Shown: positions 17,639 through 26,791, counted from the first letter of the stretch. The stretch is DNA of 64,000 bases from Dyella sp. A6 (GCF_036320485.1 NZ_CP132911.1:3652881-3716880); one strand, 5' to 3'. A program made the numbers and translations. The notes: generated from the letters alone by a model not told the origin.

Positions 17639-19111
17639 ATGAGCGAACTGCAGGACCTCACCACACTGGTGCGCGCGGCCACGCCGTTGCTGGTGATCGA
17701 AACGGTGGACGAGCAACGGGTGGTGGACTGCTTCCGTCACGTGATCGCGCAATCGCTGCGCCCGCTATGGCGCTGGACCCTCACCGACGGCCTGGGCCGG
17801 CTTGATTTCGTCGGCGGTGGCGACGTGGCACCCGACGCCACCGCCACGCTGGACGCGATCCGCGACGCCACGGCGGCTGGCATCTACCTGCTGTTCGACT
17901 TCCATCCGTTCCTGCGCTACGCGATGAGCCTGCGCCTGCTGCGCGAGATCGTGCAGCGCCAGCGCTCGGCCGCGCACACAGTAGTGCTGGTCGGCGCCCG
18001 GATCGAGCTGCCGGACGAACTGGAGGCGCTGGCCCTGCGTGTACCGCTGTCGCTGCCCGACCTGAAGGAACTGGCCGGCATCATGCGCGGCGAGGCGGCC
18101 GCCTGGCAGCGCGAGTACAACCGCCGTCTGGAGGTGGACAACGACGCCGCACGCACTATCGTGCGCAACCTGCTCGGCCTGTCCGCGCCGGACGCACGTC
18201 GCATCGTGCGCAAGCTGATCTACAACGACGGCGCGCTCGGTGCGGCCGACCTGCCCGAGTTGATGCAGTCGAAGTTCGACCTGCTCAACCGCTCCGGCCT
18301 GCTGCACTACGAATACGCCACCGCCAGCTTTGCCGACATCGCGGGTATCCGCCAGGTACGCGAATGGGTCCGGCGGCGGCGGGCGGTGTTCCTGGCGGCC
18401 ACGCCCGACCCGATGCTCGACCCGCCGAAGGGCCTGCTGCTGCTGGGCGTACAGGGTTGTGGCAAGAGCCTGGCCGCCAAGGCCATCGCCGGCGGCTTCG
18501 GCGTGCCGCTGGTGCGGCTGGACTTCGGCACGCTGTACGACAAGTACCAGGGCGAGACCGAGAAGAACCTGCGCGAGGCGCTTTCCAGCGCCGGACTGCT
18601 CGCGCCCTGCGTACTGTGGATCGACGAAATCGAGAAGGCGCTGGCCGGCGGTGGCGAGGACAACGGGGTGTCGCGCCGCGTACTCGGCTACCTGCTGACC
18701 TGGATGGCCGAGCGCAAGACCAAGGTGTTCGTGGTGGCCACCGCCAACGCGGTGCAGGAGCTGCCGGCCGAACTGCTGCGCAAGGGCCGCTTCGACGAGA
18801 TCTTCTTCGTCGACCTGCCCCGCAAGGACGTGCGCGAAGAGATCTTCGCGATGCATCTGGCGCGACGCAAACTGGAACCTGCCGGTTTCGACCTGCCCGC
18901 GCTGGCCGCTGCCAGCGAAGGCTTTTCCGGCGCCGAGATCGAGCAGGCCATCGTCAGCGCGCTGTATGACGCGGCCGGTAGCGGCGGCCCGCCGGACCAG
19001 GCCATGCTGCTGGACTCGCTGGCGCGGACGCGTCCGCTGTCGGTGCTGATGCGCGAACAGGTCGAGGCCCTGCGGGCCTGGGCGCAGGACCGCTGCGTGG
19101 CGGCGGACTGA
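17639..19111 (+). CDS. AAA ATPase, Ycf46-like
   Basis: This 490-residue protein matches the cyanobacterial/plastid Ycf46 AAA group. An N-terminal domain (about 1-225) that also looks nucleotide-binding-like but lacks a P-loop precedes a full AAA module: Walker A GVQGCGKS (about 271-278), Walker B VLWIDEIEKA (about 322-331), sensor 1 VVATANAV (about 365-372) and arginine fingers in LRKGRFDEIFF (about 381-391). The AAA C-terminal helical domain carries GFSGAEIEQAIVSALYDAA. In cyanobacteria Ycf46 has been tied to inorganic carbon use; in proteobacteria the role is not known. An ideal GGGAGG ribosome site precedes the ATG. It is followed 11 bp later by a DUF3820 gene. Confidence 0.88.
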   Translation: MSELQDLTTLVRAATPLLVIETVDEQRVVDCFRHVIAQSLRPLWRWTLTDGLGRLDFVGGGDVAPDATATLDAIRDATAAGIYLLFDFHPFLRYAMSLRLLREIVQRQRSAAHTVVLVGARIELPDELEALALRVPLSLPDLKELAGIMRGEAAAWQREYNRRLEVDNDAARTIVRNLLGLSAPDARRIVRKLIYNDGALGAADLPELMQSKFDLLNRSGLLHYEYATASFADIAGIRQVREWVRRRRAVFLAATPDPMLDPPKGLLLLGVQGCGKSLAAKAIAGGFGVPLVRLDFGTLYDKYQGETEKNLREALSSAGLLAPCVLWIDEIEKALAGGGEDNGVSRRVLGYLLTWMAERKTKVFVVATANAVQELPAELLRKGRFDEIFFVDLPRKDVREEIFAMHLARRKLEPAGFDLPALAAASEGFSGAEIEQAIVSALYDAAGSGGPPDQAMLLDSLARTRPLSVLMREQVEALRAWAQDRCVAAD

Positions 19112-19122
19112 GCGCGCCGACG

Positions 19123-19335
19123 ATGGAAGCGGATGACCTCAAGCGCCTGGTGACCCAGCGCATGCCCTTCGGCAAGTACCAGGGGCGCCTGCTGGCCGAC
19201 CTGCCTGGTGCCTATCTCGCCTGGTTCGCGCGCAAGGGTTTTCCGGCTGGCGAGCTGGGACGGCTACTGGCGCTGATGCTGGAGATCGACCACAACGGCC
19301 TGAAACGACTGCTCGATCCGCTGCGCCCACGCTGA
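19123..19335 (+). CDS. DUF3820 family protein
   Basis: This 70-residue soluble protein carries the DUF3820 signature: MPFGKYQGRLLADLPGAYLA, then WFARKGFP and the conserved C-terminal NGLKRLLDPL. The MPFGKYKG motif also occurs at the ends of some exonucleases and in putative quorum-sensing-regulated proteins, and the function is unknown. It starts 11 bp after the AAA ATPase stop with only a weak ribosome site, suggesting translational coupling to that gene. Confidence 0.85.
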   Translation: MEADDLKRLVTQRMPFGKYQGRLLADLPGAYLAWFARKGFPAGELGRLLALMLEIDHNGLKRLLDPLRPR

Positions 19336-19377
19336 AACAGCTTCGGCGCGCCCCCCGGACACCCCGAACGAATCTGC

Positions 19378-20880
19378 TCAGTCCGGATGCCCGGACAAGC
19401 CTGCATGCAGACCCGCTGCGGGAGCGACCCGTTGCGTGGCATGACGCAGCACCCGGCCCGTGCGTGGCCGCGTCGTCTCTGCCGCAACGGCGAAAACCAG
19501 ATTCACGCTCAGGCCCGGCCCGGCATCTTCCAGCAACAAGACGGCGCCATGCAGTTCGGCCACCGAGCGCACCAGGGCCAGCCCCAGCCCGTTGCCTTCG
19601 GTATGCCGGCTGCGATCGAGACGCGCGAACGGCTGCAGCACCTGTCCGCGGGCCTGTGCCGGAATGCCGGGACCATCGTCGTCGACGCCAGCACGCACAT
19701 GCCCATCGACCTGGCCCAGCCGCAGCGTGATGACGGTTCCTTCCGGCGTATGCCGGATGGCGTTTTCGATCAGGTTGACGAACACCTGCACCAGCAGCTC
19801 GCGATCACCGTACACCGGAGGCTGCGGGTCGATCTCCGCCCGCAGTCGATGCGCTTCGGCCTCGGCCACCGGTGCGTAGATGTCCAGCAGCTCCTCCAGC
19901 AACACGGCCAGGTCGACCGGCGCGAAACCGCTGCGCGGCTCGCCGGAATCGACCCGGGCGATGCGCAGCAGTGCCTGGAATACGTTGAGCAGTTCATCGA
20001 TCTCGCCCAGCGCGCCGTCCACCGAGGCTTCCAGCGGAACGTCCTGGGCCATCGCCGGGTGACGGTGCAGGCGCTCCAGCCGCTGGCGCAACCGGGTCAG
20101 CGGCGTGCGCAGGTCATGCGCGATGTCGGCGCCCAGCCGGCGCACGTCGGCCAGCAGCGAAGCGATGCGGTCCAGCATCTGGTTCACCGTCAACGCGATC
20201 ATGTCCAGCTCGTCGCCGTTGCCGCGTACCGGCATGCGCTGCGCCAGGTCGCCATCGCTGATCCGCTCGGCCGCGTCGGACATCGCACCGACCCGCCGCA
20301 TCAGCTGTCGTCCGATCAGCCCGCCGACCACCAGCGAGACGACCACGATCAGCAGCAGGGCGAATACGAAGATCCGCGCGGCCACGTCCTTCATCTGGTG
20401 GATGTAGTAGCTGTCGCGCCCCACCACCAGCCAGCCGCCGCGATCGGTACGCACGGTGTACAGCGTCAATAGGTGCGAACCCGACGTGGGCAGGCGAGTC
20501 GTGGTGCGCGGTGTGAATCGCTTCACCGACCAGCCTTCGCGCAGCGGGTGGTCGTCCAGATTGCCGGCGAGCTTGATTCCGTTGGCGGCATACAGCGCAT
20601 ACCAGCGCGGCAGACCGGCGCCCAGGATGGTGCGCTCCTCGATCTCGGTACTGAGCCCGTCCAGACCCTGCTGGTAGGACAGAAGCACCAGGTCACGCGC
20701 ATCGGCGCGCAGTTCCTGGTGCTGTTCCTGGCGCGCTTCGCGCTCGGTGCCCAGCCACAGCACCGACGCGGTGAGCAAAGAGAACAGCGCGAACATGCCC
20801 GCCAGGATCAGCGCAAGGCGGAAGGCGCTGGTCTGTCTATGCCTGACGTGTTCGGGCCTGAAGCCGATAACCGTAGCCAC
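19378..20880 (-). CDS. Two-component sensor histidine kinase
   Basis: This is a 500-residue inner-membrane sensor kinase. TM1 lies at about 20-43 and TM2 at about 169-190, bracketing a periplasmic sensor domain of about 120 residues. A HAMP domain follows (about 190-245), then HisKA with the phospho-acceptor His in DIAHDLRTPLTRLRQRLE (about 253-270). The HATPase domain shows the N box NLIENAIRHTPEG, G1 box DDGPGIP and G2 box GNGLGLALVRSV. It starts at a GTG about 44 bp inside the response regulator gene, indicating coupled translation. The tail (about 460-500) is basic and without similarity. Its signal is unknown; its place in a TonB receptor/phosphodiesterase operon suggests control of that uptake locus. 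Confidence 0.93.
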   Translation of the reverse strand: MATVIGFRPEHVRHRQTSAFRLALILAGMFALFSLLTASVLWLGTEREARQEQHQELRADARDLVLLSYQQGLDGLSTEIEERTILGAGLPRWYALYAANGIKLAGNLDDHPLREGWSVKRFTPRTTTRLPTSGSHLLTLYTVRTDRGGWLVVGRDSYYIHQMKDVAARIFVFALLLIVVVSLVVGGLIGRQLMRRVGAMSDAAERISDGDLAQRMPVRGNGDELDMIALTVNQMLDRIASLLADVRRLGADIAHDLRTPLTRLRQRLERLHRHPAMAQDVPLEASVDGALGEIDELLNVFQALLRIARVDSGEPRSGFAPVDLAVLLEELLDIYAPVAEAEAHRLRAEIDPQPPVYGDRELLVQVFVNLIENAIRHTPEGTVITLRLGQVDGHVRAGVDDDGPGIPAQARGQVLQPFARLDRSRHTEGNGLGLALVRSVAELHGAVLLLEDAGPGLSVNLVFAVAAETTRPRTGRVLRHATQRVAPAAGLHAGLSGHPD

Positions 20881-21649
20881 GAACCGTCTCGATAAGGCTT
20901 TCGCCGCCGCTCACGCGCACCTTGCTGCGCAGCCGCGACATGTGGGTTTCCACCACGCTGGTGCGTGGGTTGAAATGAAAATGCCAGACCTGCTCCAGCA
21001 GCATCGAGCGGGTCACCACCTTGCCGGCATGACGCATCAGGATCTCGAACAGGCGGAACTCGGTGGGCGTCAGCTCCAGCGGTTCGCCCATGCAGGTGGC
21101 CGCGTGCCGCGACAGGTCCAGCGCCAGCGGCCCCCATTCCAGGGTCGTCGATTCGCGGCTGAGCGCCGGCCGGCGCGACAGCGCGCGCAGCCGCGCCACC
21201 AGTTCGGCCATCGCGAACGGCTTGCCGAGGTAATCGTCGGCGCCGGCGTCCAGGCCCTCGATGCGCTGGCGGGTATCGCACAGCGCGGTGAGCATGATGA
21301 TGCCGGACTGCACATCCGCACTGCGCACGGTACGGATGAAGCTGATGCCATCCAGACCGGGCAGCTTGCGATCCACCACGATGGTGTCGAAGCCGCCCTG
21401 CACCGCGAGGGCAACGCCCTCGCGGCCGTCGCCGACCGACTGCGTGACATAGCCTTCCTCGAACAGGCCGCTGTCGATCCAGTCACGGGTTTCGCGGTCA
21501 TCCTCGACGATCAGAACACGCAAGGCAGCCTCCGGCTCGAACCCGTCGGCATCGGTATCGGGCCGGCCGTCGGCATGGGGACAGTTCACGGTAGGCGGTA
21601 ATTGTGACGGTCCAATGAAACCCTCCGGCTCAATGCGCCGAACGGACAT
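20837..21649 (-). CDS. OmpR/PhoB-family response regulator
   Basis: This DNA-binding response regulator has a receiver domain (about 42-155) with acidic pocket VEDD, phospho-acceptor Asp in VVDRKLPGLDG, and conserved Lys in DDYLGKPF. A winged-helix effector domain follows (about 165-265; LTPTEFRLFEILMRHAGKVV, ETVRGYGYRL). The first possible ATG (21649) gives about 42 extra residues before the receiver fold and overlaps the phosphodiesterase gene by 20 bp. A GGAGGG just inside the overlap points to a start about 10 nt further in, where only ATT is in frame, or to a GTG at 21589. The true start is therefore uncertain by up to 20 codons. The sensor kinase gene overlaps its 3' end. Confidence 0.9.
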   Translation of the reverse strand: MSVRRIEPEGFIGPSQLPPTVNCPHADGRPDTDADGFEPEAALRVLIVEDDRETRDWIDSGLFEEGYVTQSVGDGREGVALAVQGGFDTIVVDRKLPGLDGISFIRTVRSADVQSGIIMLTALCDTRQRIEGLDAGADDYLGKPFAMAELVARLRALSRRPALSRESTTLEWGPLALDLSRHAATCMGEPLELTPTEFRLFEILMRHAGKVVTRSMLLEQVWHFHFNPRTSVVETHMSRLRSKVRVSGGESLIETVRGYGYRLQARTRQA

Positions 21650-23147
21650 GCCGGGCCGCCAGCCGCTCCCAGGCGACGCCGGGCAACAACGGCGTCTGCT
21701 GCTCGCGCACCGCCTGCAGTGCGTCCGGATTCAGGCCCAGCGCCGCCAGCATGGTCGGCGCCACGTCGGTGGTCGATACCGGCATGTCCAGGCGACGACC
21801 CGGGTCGGGCAGCATCGGTCCGGACACCAGCAGCGCCACATGCGTGTCATCCATGTCGAAGCCGCCGTGCTCGGCACGCTTGGTGGCACCGGCCTTGGCA
21901 TAGATCACGCCCGGCTGCGGAATCACGATCAGGTCCGGCGTGCGCACGTCGTGCTTCGGCGACGGGAACAACAGACCCAGGCGACGCCCCCACAGCACGC
22001 GTTCGATACCCAGCCGCTTGCGATCGGCCAGCAGGGTACGCGCCACGGTGCCGGTCATGTGCTGGTCGTGCAGCCAGATCAGCGCGCTGCGGTCGGTGGT
22101 GAGCTGGGCCGGCTCGCCGCCCGCGGCCGCCGCGATCACCGCGCGCAGCCAGCCGGACGGCACGTGCCGCAGCTGATCCGGATCGATCGGACCGTTGCCA
22201 TGCTTGGCGGTCACGATCACCAGCGTGTCACGATCGAGGTGGCGCTTGACCAGTGCGTGCATCAGCTGGCCGATCAGGTTGTCCACATGGGTCAGCGCCG
22301 CATCCAGCGACGGCGTGGGCGTGCCGTCGGCGTCCTGGTAGCCGGCCAGCTTCTCGGCCACGTTCACGCTCTGCAGATTCAACCCGAACAGGGTGGGCAC
22401 CGGCGCACGGGTGGTGCCGTCGTGACGGTAGCCGTCCACTTCGTGGATCACCGCCTGCATCTTGCCGGTGTCGTAGGTTTCGGTGCGGGCGATCGAAGCG
22501 GTAATCGCATCGGTATCGGGGTGGCCTTCGCCGTCCAGACCGATTTCCGGCGTGTAGAGATCCTCCACGCCATTGCCGGACGGACCCTGAACGATCGCAT
22601 AGGCCGGGTGCTTGTCCGCCCACGCGGTATAGCCGCCGGCCGCACGCACCACGTTGAACACCGTGTTCACGCGCAGGTACTGCCAGGGATAGACCGGCCG
22701 GCAACCATGCGCCGGATCGCGCGGCAGTTTCGACGCATCGATGCCGTGCCCGCCGGGGGCGTCCACTTTCTCGTTGTACAGCACGTGCGCACCGACGGCG
22801 CTGCACGGCCCGGTCGGCGGCGCCAGCGAGCGGTCCCAGGTGTTGTCGTAGTAGACGCCGGTCACGGCCGGGGTGCCGCCGGTGACCAGGGCCAGCAGAC
22901 CCGGGAAGGAATCGGCCGGCACTACGGTGTTGGCGCGGGTGTATTCGATGCCGCCCTTGGCCAGCGCGGCCAGGTTGGAATCGGGATGGATGCGGATGTA
23001 GTTGCGCAGGTCCAGCGCGTGCAGACCGTCGACGCTGATCAGCAGCACATGGCGGATCGGCGCGGCGGTGGCCGGCATGGCCATGGACAGGCCACCGCAG
23101 AGTGCGGACGCAGCCACTACGGCACGGGCGATTTTCGATAGGAACAT
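21630..23147 (-). CDS. Secreted alkaline-phosphatase-superfamily phosphodiesterase
   Basis: This 505-residue exported enzyme belongs to the type I phosphodiesterase/nucleotide pyrophosphatase branch of the alkaline phosphatase fold. It has a signal peptide ending near ATAAP (about residue 28). Metal-binding motifs are VLLISVDGLH (about 34-43), the nucleophile region VVPADSFPGLLALVTGG (about 80-96), AKHGNGPID, DMDDTHVALLVSGP and TDVAPTMLAALGL. It hydrolyses phosphate esters or pyrophosphate linkages, but the substrate is not evident. The gene follows a TonB receptor and overlaps the response regulator gene. A strong hairpin precedes its ribosome site. Confidence 0.85.
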   Translation of the reverse strand: MFLSKIARAVVAASALCGGLSMAMPATAAPIRHVLLISVDGLHALDLRNYIRIHPDSNLAALAKGGIEYTRANTVVPADSFPGLLALVTGGTPAVTGVYYDNTWDRSLAPPTGPCSAVGAHVLYNEKVDAPGGHGIDASKLPRDPAHGCRPVYPWQYLRVNTVFNVVRAAGGYTAWADKHPAYAIVQGPSGNGVEDLYTPEIGLDGEGHPDTDAITASIARTETYDTGKMQAVIHEVDGYRHDGTTRAPVPTLFGLNLQSVNVAEKLAGYQDADGTPTPSLDAALTHVDNLIGQLMHALVKRHLDRDTLVIVTAKHGNGPIDPDQLRHVPSGWLRAVIAAAAGGEPAQLTTDRSALIWLHDQHMTGTVARTLLADRKRLGIERVLWGRRLGLLFPSPKHDVRTPDLIVIPQPGVIYAKAGATKRAEHGGFDMDDTHVALLVSGPMLPDPGRRLDMPVSTTDVAPTMLAALGLNPDALQAVREQQTPLLPGVAWERLAARHVRSAH

Positions 23148-23167
23148 GGAGCGAACTCTTCAATGAC

Positions 23168-23198
23168 GACGTCTGCCACAACTCATGTGGCAGACGTC
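23168..23198 (-). terminator. Perfect 13-bp hairpin between TonB receptor and phosphodiesterase
   Basis: GACGTCTGCCACA (23168-23180) and TGTGGCAGACGTC (23186-23198) pair perfectly across ACTCA. The hairpin lies in the 98-bp spacer and ends only 20 bp before the phosphodiesterase ATG. It could attenuate transcription after the receptor gene or protect the receptor mRNA. There is no T-run. Confidence 0.55.
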
Positions 23199-23245
23199 CG
23201 GTGGAATGGGTGGGGGCGCCATGGCAGGCGCGCCCCGGGTGGCGC

Positions 23246-25639
23246 TCAGCGCACCGGAATGTCGAAGCCGAACATCACGCTGCGACCGGCCTGGGTGAAG
23301 AACAGCGGCACGCCATTGCCGGTGTAGCCGCCCAGATCGTCCAGCGTCCGGTTGTCGGTCAGGTTGTGCACCTGCAGGCTGAGCTTGGTGCCGCGCGGCA
23401 GCAGCGCTGCCTTCGGCAGGGTGTAGTTCACGGCCAGGCTGGTCATCGTGAACGGGTGGAAGCGATAGATGCCGATCGCATTGCCATTGGCGTCCTGCCC
23501 GATGTCGCCGGCGTCGGCACCGGTGTACTTGGCGATCAGCGAGGCGTTCCAGGCACCCTGGTGGTAGATCACCCCGGCCGCACCGGTGTAGCGGGGCACC
23601 ATGGCCAGCTGCAACCCGTTGGAGTTCTGCGTCGCCTTGTTGTCGCTGGCATTGCCGTACAGGCTGAAACCGCCGCCGACCAGGTAGCTGGCCTCGATCT
23701 CGGCGCCGCGGTACTTGGTGCCGCCGAGGTTGGAGAAGATCGTCACGCCACCGATCTTGTGCTTGGTCACCTGGTTGGTGAAGTTGATCGCGTACACGTC
23801 GGCGGACAGGCTCAAGCGGTCGCTCTGCCATACCGTACCGAGCTGGTAGTTGGTGGTGGACTGCGGCTTCACCTTCTGGTCTGAAACCAGCGGGTTCGGC
23901 ACATAGAACAGGTTCTCGTTCGGCGCCAGGTAACCCTTGGCGGCCTGCAGGTAGGCGGTCCAGCCCGACTGGATGCGGTAGTGCAGGTCGATCGCCGGCA
24001 ACAGGGTGCGCCAGCTCTGCTGATAGTCCTGCGCCGCACCGACCTTCTGCTGCACCGGCGCCACGTCGTGTCGGCGGAAATACACGTACTTCAGGCCCGG
24101 CGTCACGGTCAGTGCATCGGTGACATGCCAGGCGTATTCGAGGTACGGCTGCACGGTGAGGAAGGTGCCGTCGATACGGCGGTCGGTCGCCGCCAGCGCA
24201 CTGGATGCGTTGTAGGCACCACCGTTGGTGAAGTCGATCTCCGCCTTGTAGCGATGGTAGAGCTGCTTGTTCACCCACAGGCCGTAGCGCAGTTCGCCCG
24301 GACCGAAGTCCTGCGTGAAGCGCAGCATGTCGCCCCAGTTGCGGTACAGGTTGTACATCTTCTGGCCCGGCACGTTGTTGCTGCCGTAGATGGTGCCGTT
24401 GGTGCTGCCTGCCCCGGCCGGGACGGTACCGTCGCCAGCCGAGCCCGAGACGCCGTTGAGGCTGCCGTAGTCGTAGTTGCCGCCGTTCGGGTCGTTGCCG
24501 TTCCAGCCGTGGTGGTAGTACGCGTAGGTGTAGAGCTTGTTGTCCACCGTCACGTCGCCGAGGTCGCTGTGCAGGCCCACGTACTCGAAGTCCGAGTTGA
24601 TCACGTCACCGTTGTAGCCGCTGAAGGCCTGGCTGTTGGGATTGCTGGACAGGCCGTAGTTGGAGCCGAGCTGCTGCATCTGGCCCGGCAGGTCGCTGGT
24701 GAACGGCGCCGTGCCGTTGTTCACCGCCACGTAGGGATACGAAGTGGCGCCGACGATCGCGGTATTGCTGCCGCTGTCCTGGTTGGTCATCGCCACCACG
24801 GTCAGCTCGGTGTGCTCGCCCAGCGGCTTGGTCGCCTTCATGAAGAAGTTGTGGCGGTCGAAGTTGGCGCCGGTGAGGTAGCCGTTGGACTTCACCTGGC
24901 GATAGTCGACAAAGGCGCGCAGGTCGCCGAGGTCGTGCAGGGTGCCGGTATCGAAGGAGCCGCCCAGCAGGCGCGTGGCATAGCTGCCGTAGCTGCCGTA
25001 GACATGGCCCACGGCCTCGGCGTCCGGCGCACGCGTATTCATGCCCACCGTGCCGCCGAAGGTGGCGAAGCCCACCGTGGACGCGTTGCCCGGACCGCGG
25101 TCGACATTGATCGAACCGAGGTCCTGCGACATGAAGTAGTCGGTCGAGTGGTGGGTGAAGTCGTTCGGGTCGCCCACCGGGATGCCGTCCATGGTGAGGT
25201 TGAACTCGCCGTCCTTGAAACCGCGGATGCTCATGTCGCGGCTTTCGGTAAGACCCGCACCGTTCGGCTCGCGATCGCTCACGCTGGGCGTGATGGCGAT
25301 GATGTCCGCGTAGGTGGCCGTCGGCGAGGTGTTGTTGAGGATGTAATCGCGGTTGATCACCGAGGTTGGCTGGGTGACTTTCAGCGGCGTGGTCGCCGGC
25401 ACGTGGTGCAGCGACAGCGTGGCCGCCGTGACCGTTACCGCCGACATCTGCTTGACCTTGTGCTTGCTCAACGTGTTGGCCGAGAAATCGGTGCTGGCAG
25501 CGGCGCTGCCGGCCATGGTATTCGCCGTATGGGCGGCGACAGCAGGCTGGGTGGCGGCGGCAGCGGCCATGGGCAGCAGCACACAGCCAACGGCCAGTGC
25601 CAGAACGGTGGGCGAGGGAAAGCGACGGCGCAACGACAT
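23246..25639 (-). CDS. TonB-dependent outer membrane receptor
   Basis: This 797-residue active transporter draws energy from TonB. A signal peptide (about 1-29) is followed by an Ala-rich linker, a TonB-box-like MSAVTVTAA (about 65-73), a plug domain (about 85-215; MSIRGFKDGEFNLTMDGIPV and NVDRGPGN) and a 22-strand barrel. The barrel has long aromatic and glycine-rich strands and ends in VMFGFDIPVR. The final residue is Arg rather than the usual Phe/Trp, which is odd for an outer membrane barrel. The upstream neighbour on the same strand is a hydrolase/acyltransferase pair; downstream lie a phosphodiesterase and a two-component system. A phosphorylated organic substrate is a reasonable guess from context only. 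Confidence 0.9.
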   Translation of the reverse strand: MSLRRRFPSPTVLALAVGCVLLPMAAAAATQPAVAAHTANTMAGSAAASTDFSANTLSKHKVKQMSAVTVTAATLSLHHVPATTPLKVTQPTSVINRDYILNNTSPTATYADIIAITPSVSDREPNGAGLTESRDMSIRGFKDGEFNLTMDGIPVGDPNDFTHHSTDYFMSQDLGSINVDRGPGNASTVGFATFGGTVGMNTRAPDAEAVGHVYGSYGSYATRLLGGSFDTGTLHDLGDLRAFVDYRQVKSNGYLTGANFDRHNFFMKATKPLGEHTELTVVAMTNQDSGSNTAIVGATSYPYVAVNNGTAPFTSDLPGQMQQLGSNYGLSSNPNSQAFSGYNGDVINSDFEYVGLHSDLGDVTVDNKLYTYAYYHHGWNGNDPNGGNYDYGSLNGVSGSAGDGTVPAGAGSTNGTIYGSNNVPGQKMYNLYRNWGDMLRFTQDFGPGELRYGLWVNKQLYHRYKAEIDFTNGGAYNASSALAATDRRIDGTFLTVQPYLEYAWHVTDALTVTPGLKYVYFRRHDVAPVQQKVGAAQDYQQSWRTLLPAIDLHYRIQSGWTAYLQAAKGYLAPNENLFYVPNPLVSDQKVKPQSTTNYQLGTVWQSDRLSLSADVYAINFTNQVTKHKIGGVTIFSNLGGTKYRGAEIEASYLVGGGFSLYGNASDNKATQNSNGLQLAMVPRYTGAAGVIYHQGAWNASLIAKYTGADAGDIGQDANGNAIGIYRFHPFTMTSLAVNYTLPKAALLPRGTKLSLQVHNLTDNRTLDDLGGYTGNGVPLFFTQAGRSVMFGFDIPVR

Positions 25640-25783
25640 GGGAAGGTCTCCGCAGGGACTCGAGAATTCCCGCCATGCTGGCCATCGGGTATGGCGCTGG
25701 CTTTACCGGCAGCTGCCGATCCACGCACGAAAACCTTGCGGAACCGCAAGACAGCGCATCCGGGCTGACGCCCGGCGCAAGAC

Positions 25784-26791
25784 TCAGTCGCGATCGACCA
25801 GCGCGTTGAAGCGCGCGGCGATGTAGTCGTCGGTGAAGCTGGTCATGTCGCGGCCGCGGATGAAGCCGCAATGACCGCCGTGTGCGGCGATATCCAGTTC
25901 CACGTTGGCCGGAAGATCCAGCCGCTCGAAGGCGTCGACCGGAATCACCGGATCGTCCCGCGCAGTGAGGATGGTGGCGGGAATGGCCATCGCCTTGAGC
26001 GCGCTGCCGGCCACCGAGTAGCCATCCAGATACGCCTGCAGGGAACCGAAATCGGTATGCCGCAGAACCAGTGCTTCGGTAAGACCGCGCAGGTTCTGCT
26101 TGAGTTCGGCCAGTTCGAAATAAGTCTGCTGCGGAAACGCCGCCTGCTTCAGGCGCAGCGACTGCCGCCACTTGCGCATGAAGTAGGCCTGGTAGAACCA
26201 GGGCGCCGACTCCTCCAGCGAAAACAGGCCCTCGCCCGGGTCGATGATCGGACACACCGCCAGCGCGTAGCTCAGCGGAATGCCCGCCGCGGGTGCCGCC
26301 AGTGCGGCCCGCAGCGCGAAGTTGCCGCCCAACGAAAAACCCGCCAGCGCCATCGGTCGCGCCGGCCAGCGCTGCGCGATGTCGCCCAGCGCGTGCACCA
26401 CTTCGTCGAGCCGGCAGGAATGGAACAACGCCTCGTTCAGGCGATGGCTGTCGCCGTGGTCGCGGAAGTTCAGGCGGAACACGTCCCAGCCATCGGCCAG
26501 CAGGCGGCTGCCGGTCTGCAGCACGTAGGTGGAATCCACGCTGCCTTCCCAGCCATGGAACAGCACGGCCAGCCCGCGCGCCTGCGGCAGCGCCTTCTGC
26601 GCAGTGAACGCACCGCTCAGCCGCACGCCGTTGCCGCCATCCACGGTGACCGTCTCGGCCCCTTCGCGCACCGCCCTCGCGGCGGTCGGCAGCATCAGCC
26701 GGCGCACGCCGCTGGACGAGAGCATGGTCTGGATGTGGCCGTTGGTCAGTGGCCAGGGTGGCCGGAAGTCCTCTCCGCGCGGCAAACTCAT
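25784..26791 (-). CDS. YheT-family alpha/beta hydrolase
   Basis: This 335-residue cytosolic hydrolase has the YheT/EMB8-like layout: FRPPWPLTNGHIQTM at the N-terminus, oxyanion-region LFHGWEGS, nucleophile Ser in ALAGFSLGGNFALR (about 147-160), Asp in ARDDPVIP and catalytic His in AAHGGHCGF. Substrates are presumed carboxylic esters, but none is established. The start is the ATG at 26791, which overlaps the acyltransferase stop by 4 bp (ATGA); a longer open frame upstream belongs to another gene in a different frame. The pair is probably one operon in lipid metabolism. Confidence 0.9.
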   Translation of the reverse strand: MSLPRGEDFRPPWPLTNGHIQTMLSSSGVRRLMLPTAARAVREGAETVTVDGGNGVRLSGAFTAQKALPQARGLAVLFHGWEGSVDSTYVLQTGSRLLADGWDVFRLNFRDHGDSHRLNEALFHSCRLDEVVHALGDIAQRWPARPMALAGFSLGGNFALRAALAAPAAGIPLSYALAVCPIIDPGEGLFSLEESAPWFYQAYFMRKWRQSLRLKQAAFPQQTYFELAELKQNLRGLTEALVLRHTDFGSLQAYLDGYSVAGSALKAMAIPATILTARDDPVIPVDAFERLDLPANVELDIAAHGGHCGFIRGRDMTSFTDDYIAARFNALVDRD

